Shown: positions 36,143-44,512 of the stretch, piece by piece | Layout of the letters: each line of letters opens with the position of its first letter | Position numbering within the stretch: position 1 is the first letter of the stretch | Source of the DNA: Siminovitchia fordii DSM 16014 = CIP 108821 | GTDB taxonomy: Bacteria > Bacillota > Bacilli > Bacillales > Bacillaceae_C | Reading direction: 5' to 3' | NCBI RefSeq assembly: GCF_000374565.1 | Contig: NZ_KB894696.1 | Coordinates: forward strand, 62,001-126,000 | DNA: 64,000 nt | The notes under the pieces: model-generated | The model's database searches: none | Seen by the model: only the letters and a program-made list of their open reading frames with translations | What the model was told of the DNA's origin: nothing | Made by a program: the position numbers and the translations under genes

Positions 36143-36829
36143 TTAGTCTATCCTGCAAATCTCCACAGGACAATTTTCACAATGGATTTCGTCTTTTAGG
36201 TATTGCAGGTCGCAGACAAAAATTTTTCCGTCTTCCATTTTAATGATTCCGTCGTTTTTTAAACCGTTTAACAGGCGGTTGACGACTTCGCGGCTCATAC
36301 CGCAAAAATTGGCAAGTTCCTGGTTTTTAAGTGGGAGATCAATCAGAATCCCACCATTTTTTTGAATGCCGTAACTATTTGTCATGCGGATGAGTGTCGA
36401 ATAAAGAGCGCCTTTTTTTCCATGTAATATAAGGTCCCGGAATTTGGATTGGGTCTTCTGTTGTTCGGTACCCATCATTTGTAAAAAACCGATGGCAAGG
36501 CTTGGGGTAAGAAAAAGTTTCTCTTCCAGCTTTTGCTTCCCGATTTTTATACACTTGCAGTCTTCAATCACTTTCGCTTGGACCCTATAGGTGGAAAGAG
36601 CACAAAACAGACGGATTTCGCTTATAAAATCTCCCTCGCTACAAATCCGGAAAGTGATTTCCCGACCGTCGGGCGTTATTTTTCCTATCTTGATTTTCCC
36701 TGAACGGATATAGAATATGCCATCGGCAAGCTCTCCTTCACGGAACAGATAGCTGCCTTTTTTATATTCCTTTTCTTTGTTTTCAATCGATAGGAGTTCC
36801 TTCAAATCGTTTGGATAATTGTCACTCAT
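36143..36829 (-). CDS. fnr: Fnr-type oxygen regulator with C-terminal Fe-S cysteines
   Basis: A 228-residue CRP/FNR-family activator. A cyclic-nucleotide-like sensor domain (GSYLFREGELADGIFYIRSG) is followed by a winged helix with CGMSREVVNRLLNGLK as recognition helix. Three cysteines sit at the very C-terminus in HCENCPVEICRID, the arrangement of the [4Fe-4S] cluster of B. subtilis Fnr, not the N-terminal one of E. coli FNR. It should activate genes with TGTGA-N6-TCACA sites when oxygen is low; one such site precedes the cba operon nearby. GGAGGACTTCC lies before the ATG on the minus strand. Confidence 0.9.
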   Translation of the reverse strand: MSDNYPNDLKELLSIENKEKEYKKGSYLFREGELADGIFYIRSGKIKIGKITPDGREITFRICSEGDFISEIRLFCALSTYRVQAKVIEDCKCIKIGKQKLEEKLFLTPSLAIGFLQMMGTEQQKTQSKFRDLILHGKKGALYSTLIRMTNSYGIQKNGGILIDLPLKNQELANFCGMSREVVNRLLNGLKNDGIIKMEDGKIFVCDLQYLKDEIHCENCPVEICRID

Positions 36830-36855
36830 GGAAGTCCTCCCGCCAATAATAAAAA

Positions 36856-36885
36856 ATACATTCTAAATGTATCTTTATTATACCA
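36856..36885 (-). promoter_or_regulatory. fnr promoter with palindromic operator
   Basis: On the minus strand an extended -10 (TGGTATAAT, with TATAAT at 36877-36882) is followed at once by ATACATT-TAG-AATGTAT (36856-36872), a perfect dyad over the expected transcription start. Place and symmetry suggest a repressor site; the half-sites are similar to those reported for the nitric-oxide sensor NsrR in Bacillus. Confidence 0.55.
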
Positions 36886-36969
36886 TGGAAACGTGGAGCC
36901 TACAGCCATGTATGTTTGTTTTTTAGGCTATTTAAACGGGTATGAGCATCTATGCAGGGAGTGACGGCT

Positions 36970-37704
36970 ATGAATAAAGAAAATCCGATTATTGGTGTTA
37001 CATCAAACCTTGAATTTGTCAGGGACAATATTAGTTATACATTGTATTACAGCTATCTTGAGGCTGTAATAAAAGCGGGGGGCACTCCGATCGTCTTAAC
37101 ACTTGGCAATGAGGAAATAACCAACGAATGGGTGAGGATGATTGACGGGGTTTTACTAACCGGGGGAAATGATATTCATCCGATGCATTATGATGGGAAC
37201 TTTCATCCTGAACTTGGCCTTCTCACACCGAAGTTGGATAAGTCAGATATGATGATTGTTAAAAAAGCTTACGAAAACCGGATTCCAATGCTCGGGATAT
37301 GCCGAGGGTCCCATCTGATCAACGTGGCTCTCGGCGGTACATTGTTATCAGACATCGATTCCCAACTTGAGAATCCAGAAAATCATTTGGATAAAGGAAA
37401 CCGCAATTCTTTGCTGAGTCATAAAATAAAAATAGAAAGGGATAGTATCTTGTATACGATTTGCGAAGAAGAGGAAGTAGAAGTAAACAGCTTCCATCAC
37501 CAGGCTATTGACAAACTTGGCAGCGGTCTGAAATGTACAGCTCATGCTTTTGATGGAGTCAAGGAAGCTTTTGAAAGTGAAGATGGAAATATCATGGGAA
37601 CACAATTTCATCCAGAAGAGTTGAGAAAGTTTGACCGCCGGATGCATGATTTTATAAGACTCTTCATTGATAACTGCCGAATCCAGAAAACGCTCCGAAA
37701 CTGA
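36970..37704 (+). CDS. gamma-glutamyl-GABA hydrolase family protein
   Basis: A 244-residue class I glutamine-amidotransferase-like hydrolase (peptidase C26). The nucleophile Cys is in MLGICRGSHLINVALGG, and the His/Glu pair in GTQFHPEEL; LTGGNDIHP is the family's oxyanion block. PuuD-type members cleave gamma-glutamyl-aminobutyrate in putrescine breakdown. ATG 36970 follows GGGAGTGA at 36958-36965. Divergent from fnr and apparently alone. Substrate is inferred from family only. Confidence 0.83.
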   Translation: MNKENPIIGVTSNLEFVRDNISYTLYYSYLEAVIKAGGTPIVLTLGNEEITNEWVRMIDGVLLTGGNDIHPMHYDGNFHPELGLLTPKLDKSDMMIVKKAYENRIPMLGICRGSHLINVALGGTLLSDIDSQLENPENHLDKGNRNSLLSHKIKIERDSILYTICEEEEVEVNSFHHQAIDKLGSGLKCTAHAFDGVKEAFESEDGNIMGTQFHPEELRKFDRRMHDFIRLFIDNCRIQKTLRN

Positions 37705-38230
37705 ATCATTTGGGAAGTTTATATTATTCTCTGTAGAATGATTACTTTATCTTTAAAAATGTTTGCGAAATCATTCGTTTTTGTTTCCTCGGTAGGGGAT
37801 AGAAGTAATTTATTTTGTGATAACTATGTTTTAAATGTTATTCCATACTTCCGCAGTCATTACTGAAGTTCCGCTCACATTTGCTTTTTCAAGAAAATCC
37901 GACAAATTCCACCATTTTTGTCGGGTATTTCTCCCTCTTTTTACAGTACATAGTGCTTCAGAAACATAGGAATCGCCATAACTTTCGAATCCCTCGTAGG
38001 GTGGATCATATATGTCGATCATTACTGGTTAATTGAACTTATTTTGCCTTAATAGGCCTCAATAATGACATGTATCAACAAATTTAAACCTAGCCCTACA
38101 AATTGGAACAAATATTTCACCAAGGGAACAGCTCTCTTAGTTTAAATCCATTCTATCACGCTCCCCCATTAGAGGTGTTTTTATAGTTTTCGAATCACTG
38201 AGATTACCTGGTAAAATAGTTAAATCTGTA
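37705..38230. other. 526-bp spacer before the partition cassette
   Basis: No supported gene. A minus frame at 37831-38022 (63 codons, with CTVKRGRNTRQKWWNLSD) has no ribosome site and no known family. AT content rises towards the iteron array. Confidence 0.4.
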
Positions 38231-38378
38231 TGTAAACAAAAATGTATACATGTAAACAAAATAAGATGATTTGTACACGATAAACGTATACATGTTTACA
38301 AAGTAGTACACATAGCGTTATATCAACATGTGTACATATAAGGTAAACATGTGTACAAGTAAACGAATAATGTTTACA
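38231..38378 (+). repeat. parC-like array of phased iterons
   Basis: Motifs of the form TGTNNACA recur at about two-turn spacing: TGTAAACA at 38231 and 38251, TGTACAC at 38272, TGTTTACA at 38293, TGTACA at 38331 and 38352, and TGTTTACA at 38371, with ACACAT near 38309 filling the middle. The longer word ACATGTGTACA occurs twice, 21 bases apart (38326 and 38347), and TGTAAACAAAA twice, 20 bases apart. Such an array just before a parM-like gene is the usual form of a plasmid centromere bound by ParR, which also represses the promoter. Confidence 0.75.
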
Positions 38379-38401
38379 AAATGTCTGGGGTGAAAGTGTC
38401 A

Positions 38402-38430
38402 TTGACCTGAATAAGAAATTCAGGTAATCT
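38402..38430 (+). promoter_or_regulatory. parM promoter with operator in the spacer
   Basis: TTGACC (38402-38407) and TAATCT (38425-38430) are 17 bases apart. CCTGAAT-AAGAA-ATTCAGG (38406-38424) is a perfect inverted repeat that fills the spacer, so a repressor there would block RNA polymerase. Confidence 0.65.
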
Positions 38431-38492
38431 TTAATCATACTTATAGAAATTTCCAAGTGGCAGTTTCGCAAAAGAAAGGATGATAGTCATAT

Positions 38493-39668
38493 ATGGAAAA
38501 AACAAGACTTGCTGCAATTGATGTTGGAAATGATTCCTTAAAAGGGATTTTCGGTGAGATGGATTATGAGATTAATATTCCTAATATCGTAGCGATAGAT
38601 GTGGAGGATCGTCCAGTCATCGGATTGGAAGAACTGGACAACCAAGAGCCGTTAGACGGGTTACATATACGTTTACATTCCCCTTCTTTGCAGGAAAACG
38701 GTGCTGTTTACCGTGTAGGCCATTTGGCGACCAGGAGCGGAAATGCGACAGAATTGGATCCGGGAAGCAGCAAATCGGAAGAAGACCAAACGCTGGTCAT
38801 GATGTTCACAGCGCTGGCTCTTGATGCTGTTCGTGACGAGAACAAGAAGGTTTTCAAGCAGAGCAATAACGTTGTCGAAGCAACTTATACTTTGGGGACA
38901 GGACTGCCTTTAAGAGAAGTAAAAGAAGGAAAAGATGTAGGTTACCGCTCAAAATTGTTAGGTTCTGTGCATCAGGTTGAGTTTTTGGTAACTCCAAAAT
39001 ATCAAGGAATCAAGGTGAATATTAAATTTGAAGAAGTGAAAGTTTATCCGGAAGGTTTTGCGGCTTTCATCAATCTGGTCATGGATAATGATTTGAAAAT
39101 TATCAACAAGGAACTGATTGATAAAAGAATCATTATCCAGGATATCGGTGGATTATCAACAGATATTGCGGTGATTAAGAATAGAAAAGTAGATGATGAC
39201 CGCGCTCAGGGCTTCAATCTTGGAGTGTCCGAGTCCCTTGATGCCATTCGAGAGGAAATCCGTTCAAAATATGGCGTTGAACTCGACAGCCGAAGGGATG
39301 TAGTAGAGATCATCACGAAAAAGAATGATAGAAACCATATTATGGTCAAAGGAAGTCGGACAAGTGTCCATGAGATCGTCGACCGGATTCTCCTCGACCT
39401 CGCTAAAAAGCAATATCGCCACTTGAGAAATGTTTGGCAAAGAAACTCCCAAACAGAAATCGCCTACTTTATCGGCGGAGGCTCGATCGTTTTGAAGGAT
39501 TATTTGAAAGCATTGAACAATAATTTGGACGGATACAATATTGACTTTTTTGAAGATGAAAAAGAGAGTGTCTGGATGATGGCAAATGCATACTATAAGT
39601 TGGTCGCCGACTTTGCCAAAAAGAATCAAAAAGAGGCAAAAGAAGAGAAAAAAGCGGTTAAAAATTAA
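38493..39668 (+). CDS. ParM/StbA-family actin-like ATPase
   Basis: A 391-residue cytosolic protein of the actin/Hsp70 fold. The nucleotide motifs are clear: phosphate-1 AIDVGNDSLKG, phosphate-2 IIIQDIGGLSTDIAVI and adenosine YFIGGGSIVLKDYL. Size and motif spacing match ParM-type filaments that push apart plasmid copies. AAAGGATGA lies before the ATG. It is followed nine bases later by a ParR-like gene and preceded by a centromere-like array, giving the order parC-parM-parR. The tail is a Lys/Glu-rich helix. No other plasmid genes are nearby. Confidence 0.88.
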   Translation: MEKTRLAAIDVGNDSLKGIFGEMDYEINIPNIVAIDVEDRPVIGLEELDNQEPLDGLHIRLHSPSLQENGAVYRVGHLATRSGNATELDPGSSKSEEDQTLVMMFTALALDAVRDENKKVFKQSNNVVEATYTLGTGLPLREVKEGKDVGYRSKLLGSVHQVEFLVTPKYQGIKVNIKFEEVKVYPEGFAAFINLVMDNDLKIINKELIDKRIIIQDIGGLSTDIAVIKNRKVDDDRAQGFNLGVSESLDAIREEIRSKYGVELDSRRDVVEIITKKNDRNHIMVKGSRTSVHEIVDRILLDLAKKQYRHLRNVWQRNSQTEIAYFIGGGSIVLKDYLKALNNNLDGYNIDFFEDEKESVWMMANAYYKLVADFAKKNQKEAKEEKKAVKN

Positions 39669-39677
39669 TAGGGTGAT

Positions 39678-40256
39678 ATGATGAAGGAAACGGGGATGAA
39701 GAGGGGGCAGCCAATCACATTCAGGATCCCTTCCGATACGCCTGACCATATATTAAAGCAACTGCAAAGGCTAAAGGAAACAGAGCGGAGGAATTTCTCA
39801 AGCAAAATTGCTTCGATTGTAATGGCAGGAGTAAGCGAATCATTGACCAAGCAAAGGGAAACTCTGACCATTCCGCTGCCTAGGGGTTTGAGCAAAGAAC
39901 AGCGCGACTGGCTAAAACACGAACATTCGGAAGCTTTGCTGGGAAACATTGTTTACCAATTATTGTCTGATCCGGTTAGGGCTGTTTCAATCCTGGCATC
40001 ACTTAATAGCAATTCCCTGGAGATTGACGAAGCTCTGTACTTGCAGGAGGAAGCCGCATCCCTAGAAGAAGACCATCTTGAGCCGCAACCTTCTGAGGAA
40101 AATGAACTCACAGACAGTAGACGCCAATCTGATATAGATGATTTAGATAATCTTGATTGGAGTCAAATCAACATTGAGGCAGATCCACAGGGAACGGAAG
40201 AAGCCGAATTGGAAGATGATCCGTTGGCGGATTTTCTGGCACAGATGAATAAATAA
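39678..40256 (+). CDS. ParR-like DNA-binding adaptor
   Basis: A 192-residue protein. The N-terminal 50 residues (GQPITFRIPSDTPDHILKQL, then RRNFSSKIASIVMAGV) read as a ribbon-helix-helix DNA-binding domain, as in plasmid ParR. The second half is a long acidic, probably unstructured tail ending in a short hydrophobic helix (DDPLADFLAQM), the place where ParR proteins contact the ParM filament end. AGGGTGAT precedes the ATG at 39678 (a second ATG follows directly). A terminator closes the two-gene unit. The assignment rests on context and layout more than on motif identity. Confidence 0.7.
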   Translation: MMKETGMKRGQPITFRIPSDTPDHILKQLQRLKETERRNFSSKIASIVMAGVSESLTKQRETLTIPLPRGLSKEQRDWLKHEHSEALLGNIVYQLLSDPVRAVSILASLNSNSLEIDEALYLQEEAASLEEDHLEPQPSEENELTDSRRQSDIDDLDNLDWSQINIEADPQGTEEAELEDDPLADFLAQMNK

Positions 40257-40262
40257 TAGTTA

Positions 40263-40298
40263 AAACAAGGGGACATGCATTCATCCCCTTGTTTTTCT
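40263..40298 (+). terminator. terminator of the parM-parR unit
   Basis: AAACAAGGGGA (40263-40273) pairs with TCCCCTTGTTT (40284-40294), then TTCTTTTT. Confidence 0.88.
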
Positions 40299-40501
40299 TT
40301 TTATCATAACTGTGACGTCTTCTGTAAAGTTTTATAAAAATAAATCCCTTCCGTCTTTGTGTTCTAGTAATCTTTCAGACCGATATAACGAAGTTCATTA
40401 AAAAAATTTAAATATATCATTAAAATACTTCAAATATACTTAATGGAAATGACTAGTTATAATTTGTATACATATTATTTATGCAAATACAGGAGGTTTT
40501 C

Positions 40502-41623
40502 ATGAACAACAAAGAAGCGGTAAACAAGAAAAGGTCCAATAAAAGGTTTCCTTTTTATAGATTTAAAGGAACCCACCGTGAAATTGGTTTACAGCATGGT
40601 GAAGCGTGCAGGGATTTGATTGAGCGTCATCTAGGTCTTGCAGTTGATAGGCTCCAAAGGCAGCATGACATAGCTTTGCCAGAAATATTGGAGGAGACAC
40701 TTAAATACAGAAAATACGTTAAGGAATATTCTCCGTTTTTAGATGATGAGATTGTCGGGATTGCTAAAGGAGCAAATATTTCTATTGAAGAAGCATACTT
40801 ACTCCAAGTTCGTGCAGAAATCAATCGCTGTTTCAAAGCAGAAAATGAATGTACGACTTTTGCGGTGGCTCCTGAATCTACAAAAGAAGGCGCTACCATT
40901 ATTGGTCAAAATGCTGATCTTCCGGAATTTTACTCTTCTATATCCATTATAAAAGAGGTAGAGCCTGAAGAAGGAAAAGCGACTTTAATGCTGACTCCCG
41001 CAGGCCAAGTATCCTATATAGGTATTAACAATTCCGGGATGGGTGTCTTTGCTAACTTTTTAGAATGCGAGGGATGGAGGGAAGGTTATCCGCGCTATAT
41101 GTTTTCCAGATTTGCATTGACGCATGATTCCGTAGAAGATGCGGTAAAGGGACTTCGAAGTCTTACTCGTGCTTCATCGCGTAACTTAATTATGTCCGAT
41201 AAAAATGGTGTAATCGCCAATTTGGAAACGACGGTTACGGAGGACGCTCTTCTAAATCCAAAGAACGGAATACTGGCGCATGCCAATCATTATCTGTCTG
41301 ATGAATTAGCGAACAAGGAGCGGTCTAAAGGTCATCTATTAAATAATTCCAAAATTCGGCAACAGCGAATGGAGCAATTATTACTAGAAAAAAAGGGTGA
41401 AATAACTGTAGATATCATGAAGGAGATCATGAGGGACAGGGAAAACTATCCGAATTGTTTATGCCAAGTTCCCGGGGACGAGAGTATGCAGGCACCTGGA
41501 GACAGCGGTGGGGATATTGTAACATTCGCATCAGTGATTGCTGAACCTGAATCTGGAAGAATGTGGGTTGCAATGGGACCGCCAAATGAATATGAGTACC
41601 ACTCTTATTCATTTACACGTTGA
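40502..41623 (+). CDS. C45-family autoproteolytic hydrolase/acyltransferase
   Basis: A 373-residue N-terminal-nucleophile enzyme like isopenicillin-N acyltransferase. The propeptide is followed by ENECTTFAVAPE, where cleavage before the Cys should free the catalytic thiol; IGQNADLPEF and YIGINNSGMGVFAN are family blocks. Bacterial relatives hydrolyse penicillin V, acyl-homoserine lactones or other N-acyl amino acids and peptides. AGGAGG at 40491-40496 fixes ATG 40502. No signal peptide is seen, so it acts in the cytosol. A peptide-type ABC importer follows, suggesting uptake then amide cleavage of an acyl-peptide. Confidence 0.85.
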   Translation: MNNKEAVNKKRSNKRFPFYRFKGTHREIGLQHGEACRDLIERHLGLAVDRLQRQHDIALPEILEETLKYRKYVKEYSPFLDDEIVGIAKGANISIEEAYLLQVRAEINRCFKAENECTTFAVAPESTKEGATIIGQNADLPEFYSSISIIKEVEPEEGKATLMLTPAGQVSYIGINNSGMGVFANFLECEGWREGYPRYMFSRFALTHDSVEDAVKGLRSLTRASSRNLIMSDKNGVIANLETTVTEDALLNPKNGILAHANHYLSDELANKERSKGHLLNNSKIRQQRMEQLLLEKKGEITVDIMKEIMRDRENYPNCLCQVPGDESMQAPGDSGGDIVTFASVIAEPESGRMWVAMGPPNEYEYHSYSFTR

Positions 41624-41740
41624 TAAAATATCTCTTTGTGGAGGTGGTAACGTTTGTACCACTTTCTTTGCACAAAACCATCAATGCTGATTCGATGAAA
41701 ATTGTATTCGCTTGCAAGATCATGAAAAGGGGATGAAATA

Positions 41741-43306
41741 ATGAAAGTAAGTAAAATGGTATGGATGATGTGCATTTTTTCCATTGTTGCTTTGGTCGCC
41801 GGATGTAAGTCAACTGATACAAATTCTCGTGCTGATTCTGATATTGGTAAAGAATTAATTGTAGCATACCCCAGTCAGCCGCCATCCTTGGATACTCATA
41901 CGAATACGACAACTGCAACGTCAAATATCGGTAAGAATATTTTCGAATCATTAGTAGCTATGGATTCCCAATATGGCGTGCAGCCCATGCTTGCTGATTC
42001 ATGGGAAGTAAAAGAGGATGGTCGCGTCATTGAATTTACATTACGTGAGGGTGTCAAATTTCATAACGGGGAAACAATGACGGCTAAAGATGTTGTCGCT
42101 TCCATGAACCGGTGGCTTGAGAATTCCAGTTCTGCGGCAGAAACGTTTGATGACGCCTCTTTTTCAGAAATTGATGATCGTACAGTTAAGCTGGAAATGT
42201 CACAACCTACTGCAACCGCTTTAATTGTGCTTGCCTATTCTGGAGGAGAGTTAGCAAGCATTATGCCCGCTTCTGTCATTGAAAATATTAAGAATGATAA
42301 GTTAACGGAATTTATAGGGACCGGGCCTTTTCAATTTGAGTCTTGGCAACAGGATCAACAGATTCATTTGAAGAAGTTTAAGGATTATTCCAGCCGAGAA
42401 GAAGCGGCTGATGGATTGTCGGGAAAAAAAGAAGCTTTGGTTGACGATTTGTATTTTAAATTTGTCTCCGATTCTTCTACTAGACTTGCTGGAATACAGT
42501 CTGGAGAGTACGACGTGGCACATAGTATACCGTACGATAGCACCGACCAGCTTAAAGATAATCCAAACGTTAAATTATATTCTTCACCGAATACAATATT
42601 AAACATTTATTTGAATAAGAAGAAGGGCTTGTTCTCTGACATAACTGCAAGGAAGGCACTTGCAACAGGCATTGATAAAGAGGCTATTTTAAAGGCTTCC
42701 TTTGGTGACCCTGAAAATTACGAAAAGACTCACCATATGATGATGTACCATCAAGAAGGCCAGTGGTCCAGTGATGTCGGAAAAAATGAATATAACATTC
42801 ACGATGTGAATAAAGCTAAGGAATTATTCAAAGAAGCTGGATATAACGGGGAAAAACTTACAATTATGGCCACCAGGGATTACGAATATGTATACAGCTC
42901 CGCCGTTGTATTACAGGAACAATTAAATCAAATGGGAATTAATGCTGAGATAGAAGTCTATGACTGGCCTACTTTTGTAGATAAAAGGGAGGATCCGGAT
43001 AATTATGATATTACCATCATTCCTAATACTGCGAAGCCAGAACCATCTTCTCTCGCATTCATGAGATCGGATTTCACTGGCTGGACTGACAGTGAGGAGT
43101 TAAATGGAATTTTAGGAGAGTTTCGCCATGCTCCTTCATTGGAGGAAGCACAAAAAAAATATAACGACTTGCAGGCTTGGTTTATCGAATATATTCCAAT
43201 CATTAAAATTGGTGATGTAAATTCCATCTATGCTTCAAGAGATAATATTTCAGAAATCGAATATGTGGATGGAGCTATTTATTGGAATGTTACAAAGTCG
43301 AAGTAA
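41741..43306 (+). CDS. peptide/nickel-type ABC transporter binding lipoprotein
   Basis: A 521-residue SBP_bac_5 (DppA/OppA) lipoprotein. The lipobox is VALVAGCKS after a short signal. LREGVKFHNGETMTAKDVVAS and the later IGTGPFQFESW are typical of the family. It captures a di- or oligopeptide-like ligand outside the membrane and hands it to the permeases downstream. A stem-loop after the gene may keep its level above that of the permeases. Confidence 0.93.
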   Translation: MKVSKMVWMMCIFSIVALVAGCKSTDTNSRADSDIGKELIVAYPSQPPSLDTHTNTTTATSNIGKNIFESLVAMDSQYGVQPMLADSWEVKEDGRVIEFTLREGVKFHNGETMTAKDVVASMNRWLENSSSAAETFDDASFSEIDDRTVKLEMSQPTATALIVLAYSGGELASIMPASVIENIKNDKLTEFIGTGPFQFESWQQDQQIHLKKFKDYSSREEAADGLSGKKEALVDDLYFKFVSDSSTRLAGIQSGEYDVAHSIPYDSTDQLKDNPNVKLYSSPNTILNIYLNKKKGLFSDITARKALATGIDKEAILKASFGDPENYEKTHHMMMYHQEGQWSSDVGKNEYNIHDVNKAKELFKEAGYNGEKLTIMATRDYEYVYSSAVVLQEQLNQMGINAEIEVYDWPTFVDKREDPDNYDITIIPNTAKPEPSSLAFMRSDFTGWTDSEELNGILGEFRHAPSLEEAQKKYNDLQAWFIEYIPIIKIGDVNSIYASRDNISEIEYVDGAIYWNVTKSK

Positions 43307-43458
43307 CGTTTTTAAAAAATATTGAGTGCAGGTGATTCAATTCAATTCACAAACTGAATTGCTGCCGTTGCTGAATGTGGCCTCTCGCAGAGTGTCTTTT
43401 GTTTTACTTTTGTTAGCATTTTTAAGTTTCAATTATACCGCTCTATATAAAAAGGAAT

Positions 43459-43497
43459 CCCCGATCACCGATAATTATGGAATGATCGGGGTGCTTT
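43459..43497 (+). terminator. intercistronic hairpin after the binding-protein gene
   Basis: CCCCGATCA (43459-43467) and TGATCGGGG (43483-43491) form a perfect 9-bp stem with a weak T tract, likely a partial terminator or mRNA-stabilising structure. Confidence 0.65.
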
Positions 43498-43521
43498 ATT
43501 AAAGATTTGGGGGGACAGACT

Positions 43522-44472
43522 TTGTGGTCATATATATTGAAAAGAACTTTGTCTTTAATACCAATACTGTTCATCGTGTCCCTAGTGATATTTTTCATTA
43601 TACATTTAACACCTGGCGATCCCGTTTCTTATATGTTGGGAGATGAAGCGACGGAAGAACAGATTGAAAACGTTCGTGAGGAGATGGGGTTAAATCTTCC
43701 TCTCTATGAGCAGTATTTTCATTGGATTGCGAATGTGCTTAAAGGAGACTTCGGTGTCTCATTTCATATGAATACAACCGTTTTAGATGCTATTGTTACC
43801 CATGTCGCTCCTACCTTGTCTCTTGCTGTTTTTGCCCAGATTATTGCTTTGCTCATCGCCATACCGCTTGGAATCATCGCTGCCATTAAAAGGGGAACGG
43901 TGGTGGATCAGGCGGTGATGGGTTTATCGTTATTAGGTATGGCTGTACCAAGTTTTCTATTGGCACTATTTTTGGTTTTGTTGATTGGCGTTCACTTGCA
44001 ATGGCTTCCAATAGCAGGATATCAACCTCTAAGCAGCGGACTTTGGAATCATTTGAAATATTTAATCTTACCCGCAATATCATTAGGTTCCATTCAAGCT
44101 GCGCTCATTGCCAGAATGACTCGGTCCTCCATGCTTGAAGTATTGAATAATAACTATATTAATATGGCACGTTCAAAAGGGGTCAGTGAGAGAAAAGTTA
44201 TCTATAGCCATGCTCTTCACAATGCGTTTCTTCCCATATTAACAGTAATCGGACAGACATTTGGTGCATTGGTAACAGGAGCAGTTATCACAGAAACTAT
44301 CTTTAATATTCCTGGATTGGGCCAACTGATCATTAATTCAGTAGAACGAAGAGATTACACGGTTATACAAGGAATTGTTCTTTTTGTGACTTTCATATAT
44401 GTCATGCTTAATTTGTTAATAGATTTGCTATATGGTGTTGTAGATCCGAGGGTTCGTTTGGATGAAAAATAA
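43522..44472 (+). CDS. peptide-type ABC transporter permease (DppB-like)
   Basis: A 316-residue permease with six membrane helices. The N-terminal IFFIIHLTPGDPVSYMLG is the OppB/DppB signature, and the cytosolic loop YINMARSKGVSERKVIYSHALHNA (seen here as ARSKGVSERKV) is the EAA motif that docks the ATPase. TTG at 43522 is used for GGGGGGA at 43509-43515. Pairs with the next permease. Confidence 0.92.
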   Translation: MWSYILKRTLSLIPILFIVSLVIFFIIHLTPGDPVSYMLGDEATEEQIENVREEMGLNLPLYEQYFHWIANVLKGDFGVSFHMNTTVLDAIVTHVAPTLSLAVFAQIIALLIAIPLGIIAAIKRGTVVDQAVMGLSLLGMAVPSFLLALFLVLLIGVHLQWLPIAGYQPLSSGLWNHLKYLILPAISLGSIQAALIARMTRSSMLEVLNNNYINMARSKGVSERKVIYSHALHNAFLPILTVIGQTFGALVTGAVITETIFNIPGLGQLIINSVERRDYTVIQGIVLFVTFIYVMLNLLIDLLYGVVDPRVRLDEK

Positions 44473-44512
44473 TATGTATCATTATTCCGTTTTGTAATAG
44501 GGGGCGTGAGTT

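Noticed and set aside
37831-38022. 63-codon minus-strand frame before the iteron array
   Set aside because: No ribosome site, no family-like motif and no partner; left as an open question in the spacer entry.
37705-41740. Boundaries of an integrated plasmid or prophage around the parM-like unit
   Set aside because: I looked for integrase, relaxase, replication genes, tRNA ends and long direct repeats and found none, so an integrated element is not supported from this window.
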